Assembly (NCBI GenBank): GCA_021787775.1
Contig: JAJYLK010000055.1
Span: forward strand, 1 to 7,311
DNA: 7,311 nucleotides
Source: Actinomycetes bacterium
GTDB taxonomy: Bacteria; Actinomycetota; Thermoleophilia; BMS3ABIN01
Direction of reading: 5' to 3'
This document shows, one piece after another, positions 1 to 5,623 of this stretch. The position numbers and the translations under genes were made by a program. Below the pieces are notes generated by a model, which did not search any database, was not told where the DNA came from, and worked only from the letters and a program-made list of their open reading frames with translations. How positions within the stretch are numbered: the stretch's first letter is position 1; every line of letters begins with the position of its first letter.

Positions 1-150
1 AAAGCTGGCTACCGCTTCGGTACCGTCGGAGCAGTTATCACACATGACAACGATCACATCAGGTAACCGGGTTTGGGCCAGCAACGATTGCATGCAATCG
101 CTGATGGTCGATTCTTCGTTATGCGCGGGAATTACAACCGCAATTTTCAC
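1..150 (-). CDS. Family 2 glycosyltransferase, N-terminal fragment
   Basis: Translating the minus strand from a GTG at 150 gives 50 codons, open to the window edge. The protein starts VKIAVVIPAHNEES and continues to VIVVMCDNCSDGTEAVASF. This is the first beta-strand and nucleotide-binding part of a GT-A fold family 2 glycosyltransferase: VIPAHNEE near residues 6-13, and a DNCSDGT segment (38-44) where many family members have ADNCTDDT or DDGSTDGT. Such enzymes move sugars from nucleotide-sugar donors, often for exopolysaccharide, O-antigen or glycolipid synthesis at the inner face of the membrane. GTG is chosen because an AGAGG ribosome site (156-160) lies five bases upstream, and the nearby ATG (155-153) hits a stop after two codons. 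The catalytic half is outside the window, so donor and acceptor are unknown. The gene faces away from the downstream hydrolase, so the two are not co-transcribed. Confidence 0.85.
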   Translation of the reverse strand, partial: MKIAVVIPAHNEESTISDCMQSLLAQTRLPDVIVVMCDNCSDGTEAVASF

Positions 151-581
151 TTCATCCTCTTTGTTCTGACAGGGTTAGCCAGTTAAAAAAATCAAGCAGG
201 TGCACAAGCGGGCGGATTAAAAATAAAAAAAACAGCCAATCAGGTGAGACCCAATCGCTGCCAGAGGCCAGTATTACGGCAGTGGGGGCTCCGTATTTTT
301 TGTTATTCCGCCCTTATTCGCTCAAAGCGAAAGGAAAAGTAAACCCTTCTATCCGCTTAAGCAATAAACCAAACATGATAAAGAGGTTGATAATTTCATG
401 AAATGAATAATTTTACAACCAGAAATTCTCTATTCAAATAAATCAATTCATGGCGGATTCGACTCCCAAGTGCAACACCAGGTCGTTTTAAGATGCAAGC
501 TTGCCTGTCTTCCCGGGCCTCCCGGACGCCTGCTGATTCAAGGAGTGAATGATGCCACCGATACTATTTAGGAAAGCGGGC
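151..581. other. AT-rich intergenic region and hydrolase leader
   Basis: No convincing gene lies here. Base composition is far lower in GC than the flanking coding DNA: 361-420 has 16 G/C in 60. Visible elements are a possible plus-strand terminator (275-301), a 6-bp hairpin TTCGCT/AGCGAA (317-331), a perfect 12-bp palindrome ATTTCATGAAAT (393-404), a palindrome GCAAGCTTGC (495-504) and a small GC hairpin CCGGG/CCCGG (513-525). A weak promoter candidate for the hydrolase is TTTACA (412-417) with TCAAAT (434-439) at 16-bp spacing. If that is used, the mRNA leader would be about 270 nt and would include the riboswitch. Promoter placement is tentative. Confidence 0.5.
275..301 (+). terminator. 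Candidate intrinsic terminator without an upstream gene
   Basis: TACGG (275-279) pairs with CCGTA (291-295). Inside it, AG (281-282) pairs with CT (289-290) past a bulged C, leaving a loop of TGGGGG. Six T residues (296-301) follow at once, the form of a rho-independent terminator on the plus strand. No plus-strand gene ends before it in this window, so it may end a small RNA, end read-through antisense to the glycosyltransferase, or be chance. The stem is short (7 bp with a bulge), hence low confidence. Confidence 0.35.
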
Positions 582-611
582 ATTTGGTTCTTTGGGGGAG
601 AGAAGCCAAGT
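582..611 (+). promoter_or_regulatory. Stem-loop abutting the riboswitch aptamer
   Basis: TTGGTTCT (584-591) pairs with AGAA (601-604) and CCAA (606-609) around one bulged G, with a 9-nt loop. The A582-T611 and T583-G610 pairs extend it to about 10 bp. It ends two bases before aptamer helix P1 begins at 613, so the two helices could stack. It may act as a folding scaffold, a 5' stabiliser or part of the expression platform. This is inference from base pairing only. Confidence 0.4.
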
Positions 612-612
612 C

Positions 613-699
613 TCGGCGACAAAGGCAAAGCTTTGGAAACGGAGCGGCGCAAAGCCAGGGGTCTACGGTTCATTAGAGCCAATACGGTCTGGCTGCCGA
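613..699 (+). promoter_or_regulatory. Cyclic di-GMP-I (GEMM-I) riboswitch aptamer
   Basis: The RNA has the GEMM-I layout. P1 is UCGGC (613-617) with GCCGA (695-699), plus a G618-U694 wobble. The conserved GGCAAAGC (624-631) opens P2. The inner hairpin G630-G635/C640-C645 is capped by a GAAA tetraloop (636-639), which in this class docks into a receptor in P3. The conserved GCGCAAAGCC (647-656) closes P2. P3 begins with GGGGTCTACGG (658-668) and returns through CCAATACGG (679-687). The 3' segment GGCTGCCGA (691-699) matches the usual GGGTTGCCGA. The class binds the second messenger c-di-GMP. Here the ribosome site AGGAG (702-706) lies three bases after P1 and no terminator separates them, so control of translation initiation is the simplest reading. 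The direction (on or off) cannot be read from sequence. Confidence 0.87.
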
Positions 700-701
700 C
701 C

Positions 702-706
702 AGGAG
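702..706 (+). promoter_or_regulatory. Ribosome binding site of the hydrolase gene
   Basis: AGGAG lies 11 bases before the ATG at 718 and almost touches the 3' side of riboswitch P1. This fixes the start at 718 and places ribosome access within reach of the aptamer's ligand-dependent folding. Confidence 0.7.
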
Positions 707-717
707 TCTTGACTTCG

Positions 718-3090
718 ATGAGGCTGGTTCGATTTGCAATCATACTGGTTTTGTCATTGATCACCACCGGTGTGTTTGCTGCCGGCATTTCATATGCGGA
801 AAGCGGATCCTCTCCGGCCTTGGGAGTCTTTCTGGACAATCCCTCTTCGCTGGGCAATTTCGAGACAGAAATCGGAAGACCGGTAGACAGTTTCCACACT
901 TTCTACGCGATCGGTGACAATCTGGATACCGGTGCCCTTGGACCGGTTGCAGCCCAGGGCAAGACTATAATGGTCTCTCTGGAGATGTGGAACCCGAATT
1001 CGACCGATCCGATCAACCAGCCCGCGTACCAGCTAATAAATATCACCAACGGCAGCTTCGACAGTGACATCCACCGCTGGGCCAGCGAGCTGCGAGACTT
1101 CGGCTACCCGGTGCTCTTGCGGCCGATGCCGGAGATGAACGGCGACTGGACGCCATGGGGCGGCACGGTCAACGGCAATACCCCCTCCGATTTTATCCCC
1201 GCCTGGCGGCATATCCACGACATTTTCGTCCAGGAGAATGCTGCTAACGTCAAGTTCGTCTGGTCGCCAAACGCCGACTACGATAATGCTTCGGCTACCA
1301 GTACATTTGACGCCTACTACCCCGGCGACGCATACGTGGACTACACCGGCCTTGATGGCTACAATTGGGGCACCTCGGCTTCCTGGGGTTCCCAGTGGCA
1401 GAGCTTCACCGATATTTTCGCTCCCAGCTACGACGTCTTCACTGCCCGCACTGCCAAACCGGTTATAATCTGTGAGACCGCCTCCACCGAGCAGGGTGGC
1501 AACAAGGCCCAATGGATCAGCGACATGTTCGCGCAGTTGCCGGCGCGCTTTCCGCGCATCACCCAGGTCACCTGGTTTAACGTCAACAAGGAAACCGACT
1601 GGCGGGTGGAGAGTTCCACTGCCAGCCTGGCTGCCTTCAGGGCGGCGCTGCTCCCCAAAGGCACCCCGCCCGTGGTAAATATCACCTCGCCGGCCGCGGG
1701 AGCCATTGTCTCCGGTCAGGCCAGCGTGGAAGTCAGCGCTTCTGACAATGTCGGCGTTACCCGTGTCGAGCTCTATGCCGGCGGCCTCCTGGTGGGCAGC
1801 AGCAACGCGGCTCCCCATACCTTTACGCTTGACACCCAGGCACTGGCTAACGGCACCGCCACGTTGACGGCAAAGGCATATGACGGCGCCGGCAACTCAT
1901 CAGCGGCGACGCTTAACGTTACAGTCGATAACAGCACGGACCGCGATTGCTACTTCGGCTGGTACGACGACGCCTCCAGAGGCATGCAAAGCTGGGTGGT
2001 GATCGGCAATCCCGGTACAGATCCGCAGCAGGCTCAAGTCTACATTGCCGGCCGGCTGATGGGCAGCTACGACATCGGCCCCGGCCAGCGGGTGACGCCC
2101 ACCTATCCCGGGACGATGGACGGCCCTGTAAAGGTGGTTTCCACAACCGGTGGCGAGCTGCTGGCCAGCGAGCGCACACTCTATAACGGTAATTTCTCGG
2201 AGTTTACCGCTACGGCGGAACAAAACCTGAGCCAGGACGCCTATCTGGCCTGGTACGATGACCGCTCCATGCAAACCTGGGTGATCGTGGCCAACCAGGG
2301 TAACCAGCCGGCCGACGTTGACATCTCATCCGGAAGCAGTGAGCTTGGCCATTACACGGTGCCGGCCGGCGGCAGGATAACTCCCCAGTTCGCCAACGTG
2401 ATGGACGGTCCGCTACATGTGACTTCCGCCTCCGGCCAGCCGCTGATAATCAGCGAGCGCTCCGTTTACGGCACGTCCTTTAATGAAACCGCTGCCGTTC
2501 CGGCAGCATCGCTGGCCTCGGAGAACTTCTTTACCTGGTACGACAACCTGTCGCCGGGCATGCAAACATGGATCGTCATCGATAACCCGGGATCGGGTGA
2601 AGCCGACGCAGATGTCTACGTCGCCGGCGAGCTCATGGGTCATTACAGCGTGGCCGCAGGCCAGCATGTCACTCCCAAATATATTGGCACAATGAACGGG
2701 CCCGTGAGGGTGGTGACTGCTAACGGCCAGCCACTGATTGTTTCTGAACGCTCTGTGTATGGCGGCTCATTTGATGAGAACAACGGCCAGATCCAAGCCA
2801 ACTTCAGTTCACAGCAGTGGTTTGCCTGGTATGACAGCACCACGCCGAACATGAACGCATGGCTGCTTATCGGCAATCAGGGTTCGCAGCCGGCGAACGT
2901 GAGCGTCAAGATCGCGGGCGTCGATCAGGGAGATTACCTGATTCCTCCCGGCGGACGAGTCACGCCAATCTATCCAGGTCAGATGAATGGCCCGGTTGAA
3001 GTCGCTTCTGCCGATTCAGACAAGTTGATAGTCAGCCAAAGAGTTATATATAAGGGATCGTTCAGCGAGATTCACGGCATGGGCCTGTAA
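718..3090 (+). CDS. Secreted GH26-like glycoside hydrolase with Ig-like domain and four C-terminal repeats
   Basis: This is a 790-residue exported protein. Residues 1-27 form a signal peptide (hydrophobic core 6-22, likely cleavage after SYA27). Residues ~30-315 resemble a glycoside hydrolase family 26 (beta-mannanase/lichenase-like) barrel: RPMPEMNGDW with candidate acid/base E139, FVWSPN (180-185), YYPGDAYVDYTGLDGYNWG (200-218), and candidate nucleophile E253 in IICETASTEQGG. A conserved TWFNVNKETDWR segment follows (285-296). Residues ~317-404 form a bacterial Ig-like domain (NITSPAAGAIVSG, SDNVGVTRVELY). Residues ~411-787 hold four tandem WYD repeats. There is no sortase motif or C-terminal membrane anchor, so the product is probably released or held by the repeats. 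The ATG at 718 is preferred over an in-frame start at 592, because the latter would put the riboswitch inside the coding region and hide the signal peptide. The likely substrate is a beta-linked polysaccharide, perhaps the cell's own matrix; the exact linkage is not deducible. Confidence 0.85.
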   Translation: MRLVRFAIILVLSLITTGVFAAGISYAESGSSPALGVFLDNPSSLGNFETEIGRPVDSFHTFYAIGDNLDTGALGPVAAQGKTIMVSLEMWNPNSTDPINQPAYQLINITNGSFDSDIHRWASELRDFGYPVLLRPMPEMNGDWTPWGGTVNGNTPSDFIPAWRHIHDIFVQENAANVKFVWSPNADYDNASATSTFDAYYPGDAYVDYTGLDGYNWGTSASWGSQWQSFTDIFAPSYDVFTARTAKPVIICETASTEQGGNKAQWISDMFAQLPARFPRITQVTWFNVNKETDWRVESSTASLAAFRAALLPKGTPPVVNITSPAAGAIVSGQASVEVSASDNVGVTRVELYAGGLLVGSSNAAPHTFTLDTQALANGTATLTAKAYDGAGNSSAATLNVTVDNSTDRDCYFGWYDDASRGMQSWVVIGNPGTDPQQAQVYIAGRLMGSYDIGPGQRVTPTYPGTMDGPVKVVSTTGGELLASERTLYNGNFSEFTATAEQNLSQDAYLAWYDDRSMQTWVIVANQGNQPADVDISSGSSELGHYTVPAGGRITPQFANVMDGPLHVTSASGQPLIISERSVYGTSFNETAAVPAASLASENFFTWYDNLSPGMQTWIVIDNPGSGEADADVYVAGELMGHYSVAAGQHVTPKYIGTMNGPVRVVTANGQPLIVSERSVYGGSFDENNGQIQANFSSQQWFAWYDSTTPNMNAWLLIGNQGSQPANVSVKIAGVDQGDYLIPPGGRVTPIYPGQMNGPVEVASADSDKLIVSQRVIYKGSFSEIHGMGL
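1948..3072 (+). repeat. Four tandem ~95-residue WYD protein repeats
   Basis: The C-terminal half of the hydrolase repeats four times, starting near protein residues 411, 508, 604 and 701. The tryptophans of the WYD motif fall at 415, 512, 607 and 704, spaced 97, 95 and 97. The shared pattern runs: WYD, then M(Q/N)xW(V/I/L), INxG, an AxV strand, G(H/S/D)Y, Gx(R/H)(V/I)TP, MxGP(V/L), LIxS(E/Q)R, xYxGxF. The copies diverge at DNA level, so this is an old duplication and not a recent expansion. Alternating hydrophobic residues and frequent G and P suggest beta-sandwich modules. I do not recognise a named domain. A carbohydrate- or surface-binding role is inferred only from position after the catalytic and Ig-like domains. 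Confidence 0.85.
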
Positions 3091-3154
3091 TGAGGAAGAG
3101 CGTGAAAAAAAACACGCAGGAACGAGATGGCAATCATTCAGCAGGCTGATTATC

Positions 3155-3230
<76 letters not shown>

Positions 3231-3303
3231 ATATGTGCCATATTGTGAGACTGTCATCGCGACGGTGGTGACGGTCAAGCAGCCACCGCGCCATAACTTC
3301 CAA

Positions 3304-3322
3304 CGGCCCGTCTGGCGGGCCG
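3304..3322 (-). terminator. Perfect GC hairpin downstream of the antiporter gene
   Basis: CGGCCCG (3304-3310) and CGGGCCG (3316-3322) form a perfect 7-bp stem with a 5-nt loop, about 100 bases past the antiporter stop codon and about 75 bases before the tRNA on the minus strand. No long T-tract follows on either strand, so it is at best a weak or rho-assisted terminator, or a structured tRNA leader. An extended -10-like TGCTAGACT lies just upstream of it on the minus strand (around 3333-3341). That could be a tRNA promoter, but the -35 match is poor. Confidence 0.3.
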
Positions 3323-3425
3323 AGAAGATAGTCTAGCATACCCGCGGGTGCGGATGAAATCACTGCCCGGCCGGGATTCTCATGCGGCGGATTACCTCAT
3401 CCGCGCTCGAACTGGATCCTCGGCC

Positions 3426-4424
3426 TCACAGGTTCGAAGCCACGGCGTAGATGGCGAAGGCGGCGTACCAGGCTCCGCCGAGCAGCAGCATCCACCAGGC
3501 GAGCGCCTTTCTCAGTCGCATCCACAGCAGCAGCATCAGTCCGGAGCCGAGCGCCAGCGCGGCGCTGACGACTGCGACGCCGCTCAGCCGCCAGTCGGTC
3601 AGCAGCAGGCCCACCGACACGGGGAAGACGCTCTGGAAGACCATGGCGCCGGTGATGTTGCCCAGCGCCAGCGTATCCTTGCGAGCGCGGATCCAGATAA
3701 CGCTGTTGAATTTCTCCGGCAGCTCCGTGGCGATCGGCGTGATCAGCATCGAGACCACCAGCGCCGGCAGACCGAGGAAGTCGGCTACCGACCCGACCGC
3801 GTCGACAAACAGCCGCGCTCCCAGGATGATCGCCACAAGTGACACCAGGATCTGCGCCACGATCCGGGGCAGGTGCGGCAGTTGCGGCAGATGGTTCCGG
3901 TGGAAGTAGAGCTCGCGGGTTTCGCCGTCGAGATCGCCTTCCGTCTTGAGCGTGAGGTAGACGTAAACCGCGTAGCCCAGCCACAGCAGCGGCGCCAGCG
4001 CCAGGCTGAGCGGCCGCAGGTGCAGGATGCCCGCTGCGATCGCGAGCGTGTAAAAGCAGAGGAAAAAGGTCAGGTCACGGCCGACTATGCGATGGTTGAC
4101 AAGAGGGTTGAGCCGACGTTTTCTGGTGAAATGGAAAATGACCAGCGCCGCGCCGGTGACGAACATCGCCAGCGTCGAGAGCATGAACGGCGCGCCGAGG
4201 ATGGCGCCGATGCCGATATCCTCGCCGTGGTTGCCGCCAGTGAATACGATTGCCACCAGTGGCACCAGCGTCTCCGGCAGCGCCGTGCCGATCGCGGCCA
4301 GGATGCTGCCGACCGCGCCTTCACCCAGCCCGTGCTTCTTCCCGAACCACTCGATGCCGTTGGTGAAGCCTTCACAGCCGGCGAGGATGACTATCAGGCT
4401 GGCGGCAAGCAGCAGGACGGTCAT
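3426..4424 (-). CDS. CaCA-family (sodium/calcium exchanger-like) membrane antiporter
   Basis: This 332-residue integral membrane protein has about ten hydrophobic segments in two inverted halves, the size and layout of prokaryotic Ca2+/cation antiporters. The first alpha repeat is EGAVGSILAAIGTALPETLVPLVAI (two stretches within 35-59) with key acid E51. Its second part, GIGAILGAPF (71-80), has lost the GSN motif that is common in the family. The second alpha repeat runs LPALVVSMLITPIATELPEKFNS (219-241) with E237, then DTLALGNITGAMVFQ (250-264), again without GSN. A charged cytoplasmic loop (~160-186, rich in H, E and D) joins the halves. Such proteins exchange Ca2+ or other cations against Na+, K+ or H+ across the inner membrane. 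The ATG at 4424 has no strong ribosome site, but no better in-frame start is seen. The gene is divergent from a cation diffusion facilitator. Ion identity is uncertain because the selectivity motifs are atypical. Confidence 0.82.
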   Translation of the reverse strand: MTVLLLAASLIVILAGCEGFTNGIEWFGKKHGLGEGAVGSILAAIGTALPETLVPLVAIVFTGGNHGEDIGIGAILGAPFMLSTLAMFVTGAALVIFHFTRKRRLNPLVNHRIVGRDLTFFLCFYTLAIAAGILHLRPLSLALAPLLWLGYAVYVYLTLKTEGDLDGETRELYFHRNHLPQLPHLPRIVAQILVSLVAIILGARLFVDAVGSVADFLGLPALVVSMLITPIATELPEKFNSVIWIRARKDTLALGNITGAMVFQSVFPVSVGLLLTDWRLSGVAVVSAALALGSGLMLLLWMRLRKALAWWMLLLGGAWYAAFAIYAVASNL

Positions 4425-4490
4425 CGCTTGCCGGAGTCGATGGAATCGTTCAACAACAGGTATATTTCATCGGCGGACGAAAATATGGAA

Positions 4491-4546
4491 GGTGTCCCTG
4501 AATTTTTACAAGTGGATAGAATTAAAGGCGTCCCCGGTTTTTACGG
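4491..4546. repeat. Two imperfect ~20-bp direct repeats, REP-like
   Basis: GGTGTCCCTGAATTTTTACA (4491-4510) and GGCGTCCCCGGTTTTTACGG (4527-4546) match at about 16 of 19 positions with a one-base gap and lie 36 bases apart. GTCCCtGAATTTT/GTCCCC motifs next to T-runs resemble short intergenic repeats associated with RAYT/IS200-like transposases, recalled from general knowledge. No transposase gene is present here. An alternative is a regulator's tandem operator for the divergent transporters. Confidence 0.5.
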
Positions 4547-4561
4547 ATTATAGCATCGCGC

Positions 4562-4591
4562 CGGCGCTTGAAGGGCCCGGGCGGCGCTTGA
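4562..4591. repeat. Exact 10-bp direct repeat at 20-bp spacing
   Basis: CGGCGCTTGA occurs at 4562-4571 and again at 4582-4591, separated by AGGGCCCGGG. The 20-bp period is roughly two helical turns, and the second copy overlaps a -35-like TTGACG. This could be an operator for the metal transporter gene, but a chance repeat in GC-rich DNA is possible. Confidence 0.35.
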
Positions 4592-4616
4592 CGGCGTGGT
4601 TTGAACTGCCGATAGA
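4588..4616 (+). promoter_or_regulatory. Weak promoter candidate for the CDF transporter
   Basis: TTGACG (4588-4593) matches the -35 consensus at five of six positions. GATAGA (4611-4616), at 17-bp spacing, is only a partial -10 match. It lies about 40 bases before the ATG at 4655. The poor -10 makes this tentative. Confidence 0.3.
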
Positions 4617-4654
4617 CGAGCAACATTCTCCATGAATCCGAGACAGAGGGTCAA

Positions 4655-5584
4655 ATGATCGCGCCTGCGCACGGACACGAGCATCGCAGCGCCAAGCTGG
4701 GAGCGGCGCTGGTTTCCGTGCTTGTCAATCTTTTTCTGATCACGCTGAAGGTGGTCATCGGCGGCCTCACCGGCAGCATCGGCATCCTCGCCGAGGCGGC
4801 CCATTCGCTGCTGGACCTGGTCGCCAGCGTGCTCGCTTTCTTGGGGATCCACTGGGCGGAGCGGCCGGCCGATCCCAGCCATGCCTTCGGCCACGAGAAA
4901 TTCGAGAACATGAGCAGCGGCCTACAGATGTTGATGCTGGGTGCTACCTGTGCTGTCATATTCTATGAAGCTATCAAAAGAATGGCCACCGGCTTTTCCA
5001 TCAACGTCACCTGGTACGCACTGGCGGTGATGGCTGTCTCCATCGTGCTCGATTTCTGGATCAGCCGCTATCTGCATAAAACCGCGCATCATGCCGGCGG
5101 CAGCGTGGCGCTGGAGGCCGACGCACTGCACTTCCTCTCTGATATGTGGGGAGCGGCAGCCGTGGTCATCGGGCTGACTCTGGCGGCGCTGGGGCTGAAA
5201 ATCGCCGATCCGATCGCCGCCATCGCCGTCGCCATGGTCATCGGCGGCACTGCGGTGCGCTCGGGCTTGCGGACTGCCGCCATCCTGATGGACAAGAGCC
5301 CCGGCCAGGCAATGATCGACCGGGTGGCGCAGGTGGTGCGGGCGCATCCGGAGATCATCGACTTCCACACGCTGCGGGCGCGCCAGGCGGGCAGCAAGAT
5401 CCTGCTGGACGTCTGCATCGAGCTGGACGAAAGCACTGGCCTGGGGCACGCGCACGAGATCTCGCACGAGGTCGCGGAACAGATCAAGCGGGAGATACCG
5501 CAGGTGACGGATGCGCTGGTCCATGCCGAGCCGGCCTGCCGCATCGAGCCGCACGAGGAGCACGAACATCCGGGGCACAAATGA
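4655..5584 (+). CDS. Cation diffusion facilitator (FieF/ZnT-like) divalent-metal exporter
   Basis: This 309-residue member of the CDF family has six transmembrane helices (about 14-36, 42-64, 88-106, 119-139, 157-180, 183-203) and a cytoplasmic domain (~210-295). The transport site is seen as H50xxxD54 (AEAAHSLLD) in helix 2 and H159xxxD163 (ALHFLSD) in helix 5. This His2-Asp2 tetrahedral set is typical of Zn2+-selective members, whereas FieF has Asp at the first position. The family signatures PSHAFGHEKFE (74-84) and DFHTLRARQAG (236-246) are present, and His265, His267, His271 and His290 are candidates for the C-terminal metal sites that sense cytoplasmic zinc. Both ends are His-rich (HGHEH at 6-10, HEEHEHPGHK at the end). 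It should export Zn2+ (or Cd2+, Co2+, Fe2+) in exchange for H+. A GAGGG site (4646-4650) precedes the ATG closely. It is convergent with the DUF1015 gene, with a 39-bp gap and no clear terminator. Confidence 0.92.
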   Translation: MIAPAHGHEHRSAKLGAALVSVLVNLFLITLKVVIGGLTGSIGILAEAAHSLLDLVASVLAFLGIHWAERPADPSHAFGHEKFENMSSGLQMLMLGATCAVIFYEAIKRMATGFSINVTWYALAVMAVSIVLDFWISRYLHKTAHHAGGSVALEADALHFLSDMWGAAAVVIGLTLAALGLKIADPIAAIAVAMVIGGTAVRSGLRTAAILMDKSPGQAMIDRVAQVVRAHPEIIDFHTLRARQAGSKILLDVCIELDESTGLGHAHEISHEVAEQIKREIPQVTDALVHAEPACRIEPHEEHEHPGHK

Positions 5585-5623
5585 ACCGGGATAGATCGCC
5601 CCGTTCAGGGCACTGCGGCGCGC

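Noticed and set aside
592..717. In-frame extension of the hydrolase upstream to 592
   Set aside because: It would translate through the riboswitch aptamer and bury the signal peptide 42 residues inside. The ATG at 718 has a ribosome site and begins a classic signal peptide.
549..917. A 122-codon frame with a good AGGAG site (541-545) before ATGATG
   Set aside because: It reads through the aptamer and the hydrolase start in another frame, and the protein has no recognisable features. A leader peptide whose translation disturbs the aptamer is conceivable, but nothing supports it beyond the ribosome site.
1033..1818. Long minus-strand open frame inside the hydrolase gene
   Set aside because: It lies antisense to the conserved catalytic and Ig-like coding sequence and its translation looks like no protein family. 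It is a shadow frame of GC-rich DNA.
3100..3117. GCGTG/CACGC hairpin with an eight-A loop just after the hydrolase stop
   Set aside because: The stem is only 5 bp and no T-tract follows, so it is not a convincing terminator.
3873..4635. Long plus-strand open frames opposite and upstream of the antiporter gene
   Set aside because: They are composition-driven shadows of the antiporter, which has clear family motifs. The translations are rich in Arg, Gln and Ala without recognisable domains.
5585..5623. Possible bidirectional terminator in the gap between the CDF and DUF1015 genes
   Set aside because: Only a 4-bp GCCC/GGGC stem is visible and neither strand has a T-run.
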